A DNA stretch of 34,995 nucleotides from Streptosporangiaceae bacterium. GTDB lineage: Bacteria; Actinomycetota; Actinomycetes; Streptosporangiales; Streptosporangiaceae. The stretch spans positions 1 through 34,995 of the forward strand of contig JASHPF010000090.1 of the NCBI GenBank assembly GCA_030038295.1, written 5' to 3'. Positions 1-6,965 of the stretch are shown piece after piece (position 1 is the first letter of the stretch; each line of letters begins with the position of its first letter). The translations under genes and the position numbers were made by a program. Below the pieces are notes generated by a model. The model did no database searches. It was not told the origin of the DNA and saw only the letters and a program-made list of their open reading frames with translations.

Positions 1-1
1 A

Positions 2-379
2 TGGCTGCGCATGTGCCACGACGCCGGGCAGGACAAGCCGACGGCGATCCTGCTGCGCTACGTCCAAGGGGACTGGAACGCCCTGCACCGCGACCTCTAC
101 GGAGACCTCGTCTTCCCCCTGCAGGTCGTGATCAACTTGAGCGAACCGGGGGTCGACCACACCGGAGGAGAGTTCCTCCTCCTCGAGCAGCGCCCCCGTG
201 CGCAGTCCCGGGGCACCGCGACACTGCTTCCGCGCGGGCACGGCTACCTCTTCACGACCCGGGACCGGCCGGTCCGCTCGGCCCGGGGCTGGTCAGCGGC
301 CCCGGTACGGCATGGGGTGTCCGCCATCCGGTCCGGCCAGCGGCATACGCTGGCGCTCGTCTTCCACGACGCGGCATGA
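2..379 (+). CDS. 2OG-Fe(II) oxygenase, C-terminal part (5' truncated)
   Basis: The reading frame is open from the left edge, so the start lies outside the window and only about 125 C-terminal residues are visible. It carries the double-stranded beta-helix signature of 2-oxoglutarate/Fe(II) dioxygenases: an HxD pair (HRD, in ALHRDLYGDL) followed by VFPLQVVINLSE and GGEFLLLEQ, then a distal His (VRHGVS) and a downstream Arg (SGQRHTLALVF) that normally binds the 2OG carboxylate. The family hydroxylates or demethylates small molecules, peptides or alkylated nucleic acids; the substrate cannot be read here. The stop overlaps the ATG of the next gene (ATGA), which implies translational coupling to an Ada-type zinc protein. 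That neighbour makes an alkylation-repair (AlkB-like) role conceivable, but this is inference only. Confidence 0.75.
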   Translation, partial: WLRMCHDAGQDKPTAILLRYVQGDWNALHRDLYGDLVFPLQVVINLSEPGVDHTGGEFLLLEQRPRAQSRGTATLLPRGHGYLFTTRDRPVRSARGWSAAPVRHGVSAIRSGQRHTLALVFHDAA

Positions 380-699
380 GCAGCTCGAGGACTTACACGC
401 TGCTTGGCGTCGACAGCAAGCCCTATCAGTCCCCCAGCAAGGGACAGTGGGGCGGTCACGGCCGCACCCGGACCTATGGCCGCCTCGACTGCCCCGCTGC
501 GCTGCGCGCCATCGCTCGCGGCGGCTACACGCGGCGCCGCGTGTTCTTCGCCGACGAAGCTACTGCGATCGCCGCGGGCTACCGGCCTTGCGGCACCTGC
601 TGCCCAGACCGCCGGTACGATCCGCCCACGGGACAACGGACCTGGTCATCCGGTCGAACAACTGCTGCTGGGGTTCGGAGAGTTGCGAGCGCTCCTTGA
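376..699 (+). CDS. Ada-type metal-binding domain protein
   Basis: A 107-residue protein whose first ~75 residues match the Ada_Zn_binding fold found alone in small actinobacterial proteins: YTLLG, PYQSP, GGHGRTRTYGRLDCPAALRA, then RVFFADEATAIAAGYRPC and GTCCPD. The four zinc-ligand-type cysteines are the one in DCPAALRA and those in RPCGTCCP. In Ada this domain takes up methyl groups from DNA phosphotriesters; stand-alone versions are uncharacterised. The ATG overlaps the stop of the upstream oxygenase. After residue ~80 the family usually ends with a short Tyr/Trp/Lys-rich tail, whereas here the frame runs into a Thr/Arg/Ser-rich tail that looks unselected. The +1 frame past about 640 reads more naturally, so a frameshift near 620-650 is possible. 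Confidence 0.7.
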   Translation: MSSSRTYTLLGVDSKPYQSPSKGQWGGHGRTRTYGRLDCPAALRAIARGGYTRRRVFFADEATAIAAGYRPCGTCCPDRRYDPPTGQRTWSSGRTTAAGVRRVASAP

Positions 700-787
700 G
701 CGGCAGCCGGCCGCCGAGTTCACTGTCGGAGCTGGACAAAGGATGACACTCCCGAAGGAGCCGGGAGCCGCGCGCTGAAAGATGTCA

Positions 788-1039
788 TCACAACTCCAGG
801 TGACCCTCGTACTCGTCGGTAAGCCCGCTCACCACGGTGCCGATCTGGGTGAGGGCATCCGTGTCGCTTGCCGCGAGGGCCCTGGCCAGCGCTTCAGGCA
901 GACTGCCCACCTCAGGGCTCAGGTCCGAGTAGCGGGCCCATGTGAACAGGTCACACATCGGTCCCTTGGCGTTGTTCTCGTGCGGGTCGAGCCCGTTGAC
1001 GAAGCTGACGAACGAGTCGGGCGCCGGGGTCTGCGTCAT
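788..1039 (-). CDS. Small hypothetical protein
   Basis: An 83-residue acidic protein with no family I recognise. It is preceded on the minus strand by a strong ribosome-binding site (GAGGGGGAG about 5 bases before the ATG), and its composition (balanced hydrophobic and charged residues, an Ala/Leu helix around residues 45-60) looks like a real folded protein. The N-terminus contains FVSFVNGLDPHENN and the centre CDLFTWARYSDLSPEV. It stands alone between the convergent Ada-type gene and the plus-strand ABC gene. No function can be assigned. Confidence 0.55.
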   Translation of the reverse strand: MTQTPAPDSFVSFVNGLDPHENNAKGPMCDLFTWARYSDLSPEVGSLPEALARALAASDTDALTQIGTVVSGLTDEYEGHLEL

Positions 1040-1189
1040 CTTTCTCCCCCTCGGTGATGGTGTCAGTACGCCCTCTACCCTTTATGAGTTCTTGGGTACC
1101 GGTCACGCTCCCGCACGAAATCCAGGTTCCGCTACAGCCTCCATCGGGGTGTACCGCCCGAGGTCGAAACGCAGGCTGGGTCGCACGCC

Positions 1190-2878
1190 ATGGCGCGCGC
1201 GGGTGGGCAACAATCGCCGCTGGAGGTGCTGCGGACCGAAGCGCCTGCGGCCAGCCGGCGCGCTCGCGGCCCGCTGCTGCGTCTGCTGCTGCTGGCGCGC
1301 CCCATGCGAAGCCAGCTACTCTTCGCCGTGCTCGCCGGCGCGGTCGCCACGGGAAGCGGTGTGGCCCTGCTTGCGGTCTCTGGCTTCCTCCTCGCCCGGG
1401 CGTCGCAGCACCCGAACATCGTGGCGATCTTCCGGCGGCTGGAGCGGCTTGCCCCGGCCGGGCTCGCCGCCTTCCGTTCCGGCGACCTGCTAGCGCGGCT
1501 GATCAGCGATGTCGACGCGACCCAGGATCTCTTTGTCCGCGGCCTGGCACCGCCGTTGACGGCGGCACTGGTCGGCACCGCGGCGACATTGGCCGCTGCC
1601 GCCCTGCTCGTCCCCGCCGGGCTGGTGCTGTGCGCCGGCCTGCTGCTGGCCGGGCTGGCGGTCCCGCTGCTCGCGGCCGCGACGGCGCGCAGGTCGGCGC
1701 TGCGGTCGGCGGAGGCTCGCGGTCGGCTCGGCGCCGTGCTCACGGACATGCTGACGGGAGCCGCGGATCTGCGCGTCTTCGGCGCGACCAGCACGGCGCT
1801 CGCGGGGGGCAGCCAACTCGACCCGGAGCTGACCAGGCTGGCGAGGCGATCGGCGACGGCGGCCGACCTGGGCGCCGGGCTGACGTCAGCCGCGGCCGGC
1901 GGCGCGCTGTGGGCTGTGCTCCTGCTCGGTGTCGCTGCGACTGGCGCGGGCGTGCTCACGAGGGTCCCGCTTGCCGTGATCACGCTGACGGCGCTGGCCG
2001 CGTTCGAGGCGGTCACGTCGCTGCCCGCAGCCGCGATCCAGATCGGGCAAGCGCGCTCGTCCGCGGCCCGGGTCGCCGCCGTCCTGGACACCCAAGACCC
2101 GGTGCGCGACCCAGCCGAGCCCGACCCCATGCCGTGCGGACCGCTGCATATCAGCGTGCACGGAGCGTGCGTTCGGTACGAGCCGGCCGGGCCGCTTGCC
2201 CTGGCCGGGGTCGATCTCGACCTGCCGCCCGGCCGACGAATCGCGGTTGTCGGCCCGACGGGAGCGGGCAAGTCCACGCTGGCCGCGGTGCTGCTGCGGT
2301 TCTGCGACCTGGCGGCCGGGTCGGTGACCGTCAACGGGCGGCCGCTGTCCAGCTTCGAGGCCGACGCTGTGCGCCGGCGGATCGGCGGCTGCCCGCAGGA
2401 CCCCCACATCTTCGACACGACGATCCGGGCCAATCTGTTGCTGGCCAGGCCGACGGCTACCGACGAGGAGCTGGCGAACGCGGCCGATCGGGCTCGCCTG
2501 CGCGACTGGATCGAGTCGCTGCCGCAGGGCTGGGAAACTCGGGTCGGCTCGCACGGCACGCATCTGTCTGGTGGTCAGCGCCAGCGACTGGCATTCGCCA
2601 GGGCGCTGCTTGCCGACCCAGCGGTGCTGATCCTGGATGAGCCGACTGCGCACCTGGACCCCGAGAGCCGCCGGGCGCTGATGGCCGACCTGCTGGCCGC
2701 GACCGCCGGCCGCGGCATCCTGCTGATCACGCACGAACTCGAGGGCCTCGACCGGCTCGACGAGATCGTGGTGCTGGCGCACGGCCGGGTCGCCGAGCGC
2801 GGTACCCACGCCGACCTGGTCACGTCTGGCGGCGTCTACCAGCGGATGTGGGAGGCAGGGGAACGGGGTCGTAGCTGA
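1190..2878 (+). CDS. cydC: CydC-like thiol-reductant ABC exporter subunit, apparently missing part of its membrane domain
   Basis: A fused membrane plus ATPase half-transporter of 562 residues. The ATPase half is complete: Walker A GPTGAGKST at residues 355-363, signature LSGGQRQR from 459, Walker B VLILDEPT around 479-486, then an H-loop (LLITHE). The membrane half starts as CydC proteins do (GSGVALLAVSGFLLARAS, about 57-74). It then jumps straight to RLERLAPAGLAAFRSGDLL and SDVDATQDL. In CydC proteins these two blocks are normally separated by roughly 35-50 residues holding the second membrane helix and a conserved FGIGR..RY.ERL segment; here that stretch is absent with the frame kept. CydDC exports cysteine/glutathione for cytochrome bd assembly, but no cydD or cydAB is adjacent. 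The ATG at 1190 is the first sensible start. The product may be inactive or need a partner encoded elsewhere. Confidence 0.8.
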   Translation: MARAGGQQSPLEVLRTEAPAASRRARGPLLRLLLLARPMRSQLLFAVLAGAVATGSGVALLAVSGFLLARASQHPNIVAIFRRLERLAPAGLAAFRSGDLLARLISDVDATQDLFVRGLAPPLTAALVGTAATLAAAALLVPAGLVLCAGLLLAGLAVPLLAAATARRSALRSAEARGRLGAVLTDMLTGAADLRVFGATSTALAGGSQLDPELTRLARRSATAADLGAGLTSAAAGGALWAVLLLGVAATGAGVLTRVPLAVITLTALAAFEAVTSLPAAAIQIGQARSSAARVAAVLDTQDPVRDPAEPDPMPCGPLHISVHGACVRYEPAGPLALAGVDLDLPPGRRIAVVGPTGAGKSTLAAVLLRFCDLAAGSVTVNGRPLSSFEADAVRRRIGGCPQDPHIFDTTIRANLLLARPTATDEELANAADRARLRDWIESLPQGWETRVGSHGTHLSGGQRQRLAFARALLADPAVLILDEPTAHLDPESRRALMADLLAATAGRGILLITHELEGLDRLDEIVVLAHGRVAERGTHADLVTSGGVYQRMWEAGERGRS

Positions 2879-2970
2879 CTCCGGCCGCGAGCGCCACCGA
2901 CAGCCGGCGGGCCAGGCAAGACCGTCGCGCGCACGGGCGGCAGAGTTAGTCTGGCGGCCGGCTGCGGCCC

Positions 2971-3879
2971 TTACCCAGACATCGCGCGTGCCGAGTACGC
3001 GCCCGCGTCAATGTCGTCGATGAGGGTAGGGCCAACGGGCTCCCAGCCAACAAGCTCCCGAGTCTTGGTGCTCGTCGCCGCGAGCTCCATGCTGAAGAAC
3101 GTGCCGATCCAGCCGAAGTGACCAGGGACGTCCTCGGGGGCGATCGGCGCGACGGGCAGCCCGAACGCTCTGCCGATGGCCGCGGCGATGTCCCGGCTCG
3201 GGATGCCGTCTTCCGCGACGGCGTGCAGGCGAGCGCCCGCCGGAGCCTTCGCGAGTCCGAGAGCGATCAGGCGCGCGGCATCGGATCGGTGCACCGCGGC
3301 CCACCGGTTGGTCCCGTCTCCCGGGTAGCCGGAGACGCCCTTGTCGCGGGCCACCGCGGCGATCGTCCCGATGAACCCGTGGTCACCGGTTCCGTGCACG
3401 GTCGGCGCGAAGCGCAGGCTCACGGTGTGCACACCACGCTCGACGAAGTCGAAGGCGAGATTCTCGCTGCCGCCGCGTGGCGAGCCAGGGCCATGAAAGG
3501 GAGATGGATCGTCCTCCGTGGCAGGCCTGCCCCGGGTGAGGCCGGCGACGCCCGAGGCGAGCAGGAAGGGGCGGTCGGTGCCGACGAGCGCGTCGCCGAT
3601 CGTCTGGACCGCCGCTCGCTCGGCCGTGATCGACTTGGCCGGGTTGGACCAGTCGTGCTTGTTTGCCAGATGGATAACGGCTTCGGCGTCCTGCGCGCCC
3701 GCGCGGATGCTCGCGAGGTCGTCGAGGTCGCCACGCAGGACGCGAACTCCCTGGGCACGGAGGGCAGCGGCGGAGGCGTCGGATCTGGCGAGCCCGGTGA
3801 CCTCGTGTCCGGCGGCGAGAAGCTCTTCGACGGCGGCGGAGCCGATCCAGCCGGAGGCCCCGGTGACGAAAACACGCAT
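2971..3879 (-). CDS. Extended SDR family NAD(P)-dependent oxidoreductase
   Basis: A 302-residue NAD-dependent epimerase/dehydratase-type protein. It opens with a Rossmann nucleotide-binding motif TGASGWIG at residues 6-13, followed by a GDLDD acidic segment and a VIHLAN strand. The canonical YxxxK catalytic pair is replaced by a PRGGSENLA segment, as I recall for an atypical actinobacterial subgroup that also shares SLRFAPTVHG, GDHGFIG, GDGTNRWAAVHRSDAARL and HAVAEDGIPSRDIA. Substrate unknown. The start has a ribosome-binding site (AAAGGA about 9 bases upstream). It is divergently transcribed from a TetR regulator, and two palindromes lie in the 127-base gap, so it is the probable regulated target. 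Enzymes in such TetR/SDR pairs often reduce reactive carbonyl compounds, but nothing here identifies the ligand. Confidence 0.88.
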   Translation of the reverse strand: MRVFVTGASGWIGSAAVEELLAAGHEVTGLARSDASAAALRAQGVRVLRGDLDDLASIRAGAQDAEAVIHLANKHDWSNPAKSITAERAAVQTIGDALVGTDRPFLLASGVAGLTRGRPATEDDPSPFHGPGSPRGGSENLAFDFVERGVHTVSLRFAPTVHGTGDHGFIGTIAAVARDKGVSGYPGDGTNRWAAVHRSDAARLIALGLAKAPAGARLHAVAEDGIPSRDIAAAIGRAFGLPVAPIAPEDVPGHFGWIGTFFSMELAATSTKTRELVGWEPVGPTLIDDIDAGAYSARAMSG

Positions 3880-3925
3880 GGCGCTGTCCTTTCGGCTCCC
3901 TCCAGGGGAGGGAGCGGCCGATGAC

Positions 3926-3988
3926 GGTGATGTCAGCTGGTGATGTCAGCCACAGACATCACCATACACCTGTACGACAGTCACTGTC
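3926..3988. promoter_or_regulatory. Operator region between SDR and TetR genes (two palindromes)
   Basis: The divergent gap holds a perfect inverted repeat with 10-base arms TGGTGATGTC (3938-3947) and GACATCACCA (3955-3964) around a 7-base spacer. A third copy of the half-site, GGTGATGTCAGC, occurs at 3926-3937, exactly 13 bases before its repeat at 3939-3950. A second palindrome, GACAGT-C-ACTGTC, lies at 3976-3988. Just downstream TAGACT (3994-3999) is a -10-like hexamer that would start transcription at about the TetR ATG (4007), so the second palindrome would sit in the promoter spacer. This fits TetR autorepression plus control of the SDR gene; binding itself is inferred. Confidence 0.65.
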
Positions 3989-4006
3989 ATCACTAGACTC
4001 CACGGT

Positions 4007-4609
4007 ATGGCGCGTTGGGAGCCTGGCGCGAGAGAGCGCCTGCAGGCAGCGGCGCTGGAGCTGTTCGCCACCCAGGGCTTCGAGCAGACGACCGCGGCAG
4101 AGATCGCGGAATCCGTCGGATTGACCGAGCGCACCTTCTTCCGGCACTTCAGCGACAAGCGCGAGGTGCTGTTTTATGGGCAGCAGGACTTCCTCCAGGC
4201 GTTCGTCGACGGGCTGGACACCGCGCCGTCTGAGGCATCCCCGCTGGAAGTCATCGCCTCCGCGCTGCAGGCGGTGGCGTCGTTGTTCCCCGACGAGCGC
4301 CGCCCGTACGCCCGCACGCGCCAGTCGGTGATCGACCAGAACCCCGCGCTCCGGGAGCGCGAGCTGCACAAGCTCGCGGGCCTGGCTTCGACTGCCGCGG
4401 CGGCTCTGCGCGCGCGAGGCATCGCCGAGCCCGCGGCTACCCTCGCGGCGGAATCCGGTGCCACGGTGTTCGGGATCGCTTTCGCGCAGTGGATCCGCGA
4501 AGGCGAGAGACGGTCCCTCCCCGACATCGCGTCGGACGTACTGCATGAGCTGGTCAGCCTGAGCCGGGCCGGAACGCGGTCTGCCACGGTCACCGGCCCC
4601 CGCCGCTAA
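4007..4609 (+). CDS. TetR family transcriptional regulator
   Basis: A 200-residue regulator. The N-terminal helix-turn-helix is typical (residues ~8-56): RLQAAALELFATQGFEQTT, then AEIAESVGLTERTFFRHF, then DKREVLFYG. The C-terminal ~140 residues are an all-helical ligand domain with little conservation (SVIDQNPALRERELHKLAGL; ESGATVFGIAFAQWI). No Shine-Dalgarno sequence is visible before the ATG, and a -10-like TAGACT ends 7 bases upstream, so the mRNA may be leaderless. It is divergent from the SDR oxidoreductase with palindromes between, so it most likely represses both itself and that enzyme. The inducer is unknown. Confidence 0.9.
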   Translation: MARWEPGARERLQAAALELFATQGFEQTTAAEIAESVGLTERTFFRHFSDKREVLFYGQQDFLQAFVDGLDTAPSEASPLEVIASALQAVASLFPDERRPYARTRQSVIDQNPALRERELHKLAGLASTAAAALRARGIAEPAATLAAESGATVFGIAFAQWIREGERRSLPDIASDVLHELVSLSRAGTRSATVTGPRR

Positions 4610-4738
4610 GAGACAAGCCACATCGCCCGAGGCGAACCCGCCGCACGGCAGCAACCCTGGCACTGGCCCGGTGAATGATGATCGGGTCTCGGCCGCGCGC
4701 CGAGAGGAACGCTGAGTCTCGCCAGGAGATGTTGACAA

Positions 4739-4773
4739 ACTAATTTTTTATGTAAAGACTAATTTTTTATAAT
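4739..4773. promoter_or_regulatory. A/T-rich direct repeat and -10 element before the ArsR-type gene
   Basis: In a very G/C-rich surrounding, the 13-mer ACTAATTTTTTAT occurs twice, at 4739-4751 and 4758-4770, a 19-base period. TATAAT, a perfect -10 hexamer, lies at 4768-4773 and overlaps the annotated ATG (4772). Transcription from it would begin near 4780, one base before an in-frame GTG at 4781. The sequence therefore suggests either a leaderless GTG start or a different promoter for the ATG; TTGACA is present at 4732-4737 but badly spaced from TATAAT. The repeats are good candidates for autoregulatory binding sites. Confidence 0.5.
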
Positions 4774-5335
4774 GAGAGACGTGGTCTACCTCGACGAGAT
4801 CGAGCAGGCTGAGGCGTTGCTCAAGCCGCAGCGGATAGAGGTGCTGCGGCAGCTCGCCGAGCCCCGGTCATGCACCGAGGTGGCGGTCGAGCTCGACCAG
4901 ACCCCGCAGCGGGTCTATTACCACGTGAAGCGCCTGCTGGAGGCCGGCCTGGTCCGCCAGGTGGCCGAGCGCCGGGTGCGCGGGATCCACGAGGGGATCT
5001 ACCAGGCGGCCAGCCGGTCCTACTGGCTGTCCCCTGGCTTGGTAGGCCGAATCGGGCTGCGCCAGACCCGCGACCGGCTCAGCCTGGGCTACCTCGTCGA
5101 CCTGATGGAGGACGTCCAGGCGGACGTCGCCGCCCTCGACCTCACCCGGCCCGACCTGCCCTCGATTGGCGTGTCCGGGGACATCCGGGTGCGCCCGGAG
5201 CAGCGCACCGCGTTCCTCGACGAGCTGCAGCAGACGCTGCGGGACCTGTTCACCCGCTACGGCGGTGCCGAGGGCGACGCGTTCCGCCTAGCCGTCGCCT
5301 GTTATCCGAAGGGAGATCCCGATGACCGAGCCTGA
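4772..5335 (+). CDS. ArsR-type winged-helix regulator
   Basis: A 187-residue regulator with a winged helix-turn-helix in the first ~85 residues: EALLKPQRIEVLRQLAEPR, then SCTEVAVELDQTPQRVYYHV (recognition helix), then KRLLEAGLVRQVAERRVRGI, which forms the wing. No metal-binding cysteine motif is seen, so it is not a classical arsenic/cadmium sensor. The C-terminal ~100 residues resemble the long effector part of regulators paired with SRPBCC/AHSA1 proteins. It overlaps the next gene by 14 bases, so the two are co-translated. The true start may be the GTG at 4781 (fourth codon), because a TATAAT box overlaps the ATG and no ribosome-binding site precedes it. Confidence 0.85.
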   Translation: MRDVVYLDEIEQAEALLKPQRIEVLRQLAEPRSCTEVAVELDQTPQRVYYHVKRLLEAGLVRQVAERRVRGIHEGIYQAASRSYWLSPGLVGRIGLRQTRDRLSLGYLVDLMEDVQADVAALDLTRPDLPSIGVSGDIRVRPEQRTAFLDELQQTLRDLFTRYGGAEGDAFRLAVACYPKGDPDDRA

Positions 5336-6209
5336 CCTGCGCCTGCGCGCGGTCGTTCCGGCCCCGCCGAAGGTCGTGTACGAGGCGCTGACCGACCCGG
5401 CCCAGCTGCGCATCTGGCTGGCCGAGCACGCCGACGTCGACCTGCCCGGCACGTACGCGTTCTGGGGCCGCTTCACGCCGGACGGCGCCGAGCCGCACCA
5501 GCGCGTGCTGCACGTGGACGAGCGCAGCCTCCGGTTCGCCTGGACCGTCGACGGAGTCGAGTCCACGGTGCAGTTCGAGCTGGCCGAAGACGAAGGCGGC
5601 ACGCTGGTCACGCTTAGCCAGAGCGACCTGCCGAGCTTCCAGGACGTCCTGGCCGACACGGCCGGCCCCCGTGGCGCGCTGCAGACGTTCTGGTCGCTGG
5701 CGATCGCCAACCTCGCCGACTATCTGGCGGGCCGTGAGCTGACGCCCAAGTGCGACTTCACGTCCGCCGAGCTGCACGCTTCGGTGGTAATCGACGCGGC
5801 ACCGGAGCAGGTGTTCGAGTCGATGACCCAGCCGGAGCAGTTCTGCCGGTGGTTCGGCGCCAACGTGGACATCGAGCCCTATGTGGGCGGCCGCTTTGCG
5901 ATGGGCGGGTTCGACCTGGACCCCGGCGGGGCCAGGTTCGTCGAGTTCGAGCCGGGCCGCAAGGCGACCCTGCGGTTTGCCGACGGCATGACCGACAGCT
6001 GGGAGCTGGCAGGCTCGAACGGCAAGACCCGGCTCACGGTGGTGGAGAGCGGGTTCGACCCCGCCAGCCCGCCGTACCCGGGGTGGGCCGGCTGGCTGAG
6101 CGGCATCGCCGAGCTGCGGCGCTACCACGAACTCCCGCAGTGGCGCACGATCTGGCGCGAGGTCCAGATTGCCGGCGTACCCGAGGGCATGTTCAGCATC
6201 GACCAATGA
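5322..6209 (+). CDS. Two-domain SRPBCC (AHSA1/START-like) protein
   Basis: A 295-residue protein made of two consecutive START-like/AHSA1 domains. Domain one is about residues 5-140: LRAVVPAPPKVVYEALTDPAQLRIWL, ending in the long C-terminal helix GALQTFWSLAIANLADYLAG. Domain two is about 150-290: ASVVIDAAPEQVFESMTQPEQFCRWFGA, GGRFAMGGF, VEFEPGRKATLRFAD. Each has the usual helix-grip opening (APxxVaeAlTdPxxLxxW) and a hydrophobic cavity fold that binds lipids or aromatic ligands. A Shine-Dalgarno GAAGGGAG precedes the ATG inside the end of the ArsR-type gene. ArsR plus AHSA1 pairs are common in actinobacteria; fusion of two lobes in one chain is less usual. Ligand and reaction are unknown. Confidence 0.85.
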   Translation: MTEPDLRLRAVVPAPPKVVYEALTDPAQLRIWLAEHADVDLPGTYAFWGRFTPDGAEPHQRVLHVDERSLRFAWTVDGVESTVQFELAEDEGGTLVTLSQSDLPSFQDVLADTAGPRGALQTFWSLAIANLADYLAGRELTPKCDFTSAELHASVVIDAAPEQVFESMTQPEQFCRWFGANVDIEPYVGGRFAMGGFDLDPGGARFVEFEPGRKATLRFADGMTDSWELAGSNGKTRLTVVESGFDPASPPYPGWAGWLSGIAELRRYHELPQWRTIWREVQIAGVPEGMFSIDQ

Positions 6210-6300
6210 GATGAGCGCCCCCGAAAGCCTTCCGGGAGCCCTCATCGACCACGGCCCACGGCTCGACGATCGCGGCTCAGCCAGCGCCAACGCTCGTGGG

Positions 6301-6831
6301 TCAGCCAGCCTGGGCGAGATAGTCAACCGCCAGGCGCACGTTGGCATCCCGCGACGCCATCGAGTCGAGCACAAGCCGTTGATCGTCCCAGTCGTCCAGG
6401 CCGGCGCGACGTGCCTGCACCGCATCCCAGGTCGGCTCGGGAAAGCCATCGACACCTCGTAGTCGTCCTTCGAGCCGACGCCGGTGCTCAGCCTCGTCAG
6501 AACATCGCACCTCAATGAACCGCAGCACCGAGCCGGTCCTGTCGGCAAGCCGGCGCCACTGCTCCCGGGCAGGCTCCACCCCGTTGACCGCATCGACGAT
6601 CACATCGTGTCCCAGCGCGAGCTGCTCGGCCGCGAGCGCCTCGGCGATCACATACGCCGCCAGGCCGGTCGGCTGATTGCGACTGACTCCGGCGCGCCAC
6701 ATGGCCGCCTCGACAGGGTCCACCGACAAGACTGCGCACCCGAGAGCCCTGGCCAGGCCCTCCGCCACCGCGCTCTTCCCAGCTGCGGGCAAGCCCGCCA
6801 TCACGACAAGCACCCCAACACCATGCGGCAC
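6301..6831 (-). CDS. P-loop kinase-like ATPase (zeta-toxin/gluconate-kinase type)
   Basis: A 176-residue single-domain P-loop protein. A Walker A motif GLPAAGKS at residues 13-20 follows a hydrophobic strand (VGVLVVMA). It continues with LARALGCAVLSVDPVEAAMW, a central VIVDAVNGVEPAREQWRRLAD, then the strand LRFIEVRCSDEAEHRRRLEGR, whose arginines fit a lid. This layout is typical of small-molecule kinases (gluconate kinase, chloramphenicol phosphotransferase, AAA_33). The substrate cannot be named and there is no antitoxin next to it. The start could lie a few codons further in (GTG codons at the VGVLVV segment). It is convergent with the SRPBCC gene. Confidence 0.8.
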   Translation of the reverse strand: MPHGVGVLVVMAGLPAAGKSAVAEGLARALGCAVLSVDPVEAAMWRAGVSRNQPTGLAAYVIAEALAAEQLALGHDVIVDAVNGVEPAREQWRRLADRTGSVLRFIEVRCSDEAEHRRRLEGRLRGVDGFPEPTWDAVQARRAGLDDWDDQRLVLDSMASRDANVRLAVDYLAQAG

Positions 6832-6965
6832 AACGCTGCCGGTCCAGGAACCGGGGCCAGATCAGCCATCGGGCGGGCCAGTACGCATTCGGCTGGCAGC
6901 GCTCGCTGGTTCCGCTGACCGGGTGCCGGCCGACCTGGGCAGGGACCGGGGTGTGGCGGTCTTGG

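Noticed and set aside
1132-2559. Minus-strand open frame of about 475 codons
   Set aside because: Shadow of the ABC transporter gene; Ser/Arg/Ala-rich with no motifs.
6210-6300. Hairpin terminator between the SRPBCC and kinase genes
   Set aside because: The CCCGAAAG/CTTCCGGG repeat needs a mismatch or bulge and is too short to be convincing.
6301-6831. Zeta toxin of a toxin-antitoxin system
   Set aside because: Only the general P-loop kinase fold is visible; no epsilon-type antitoxin gene is adjacent.
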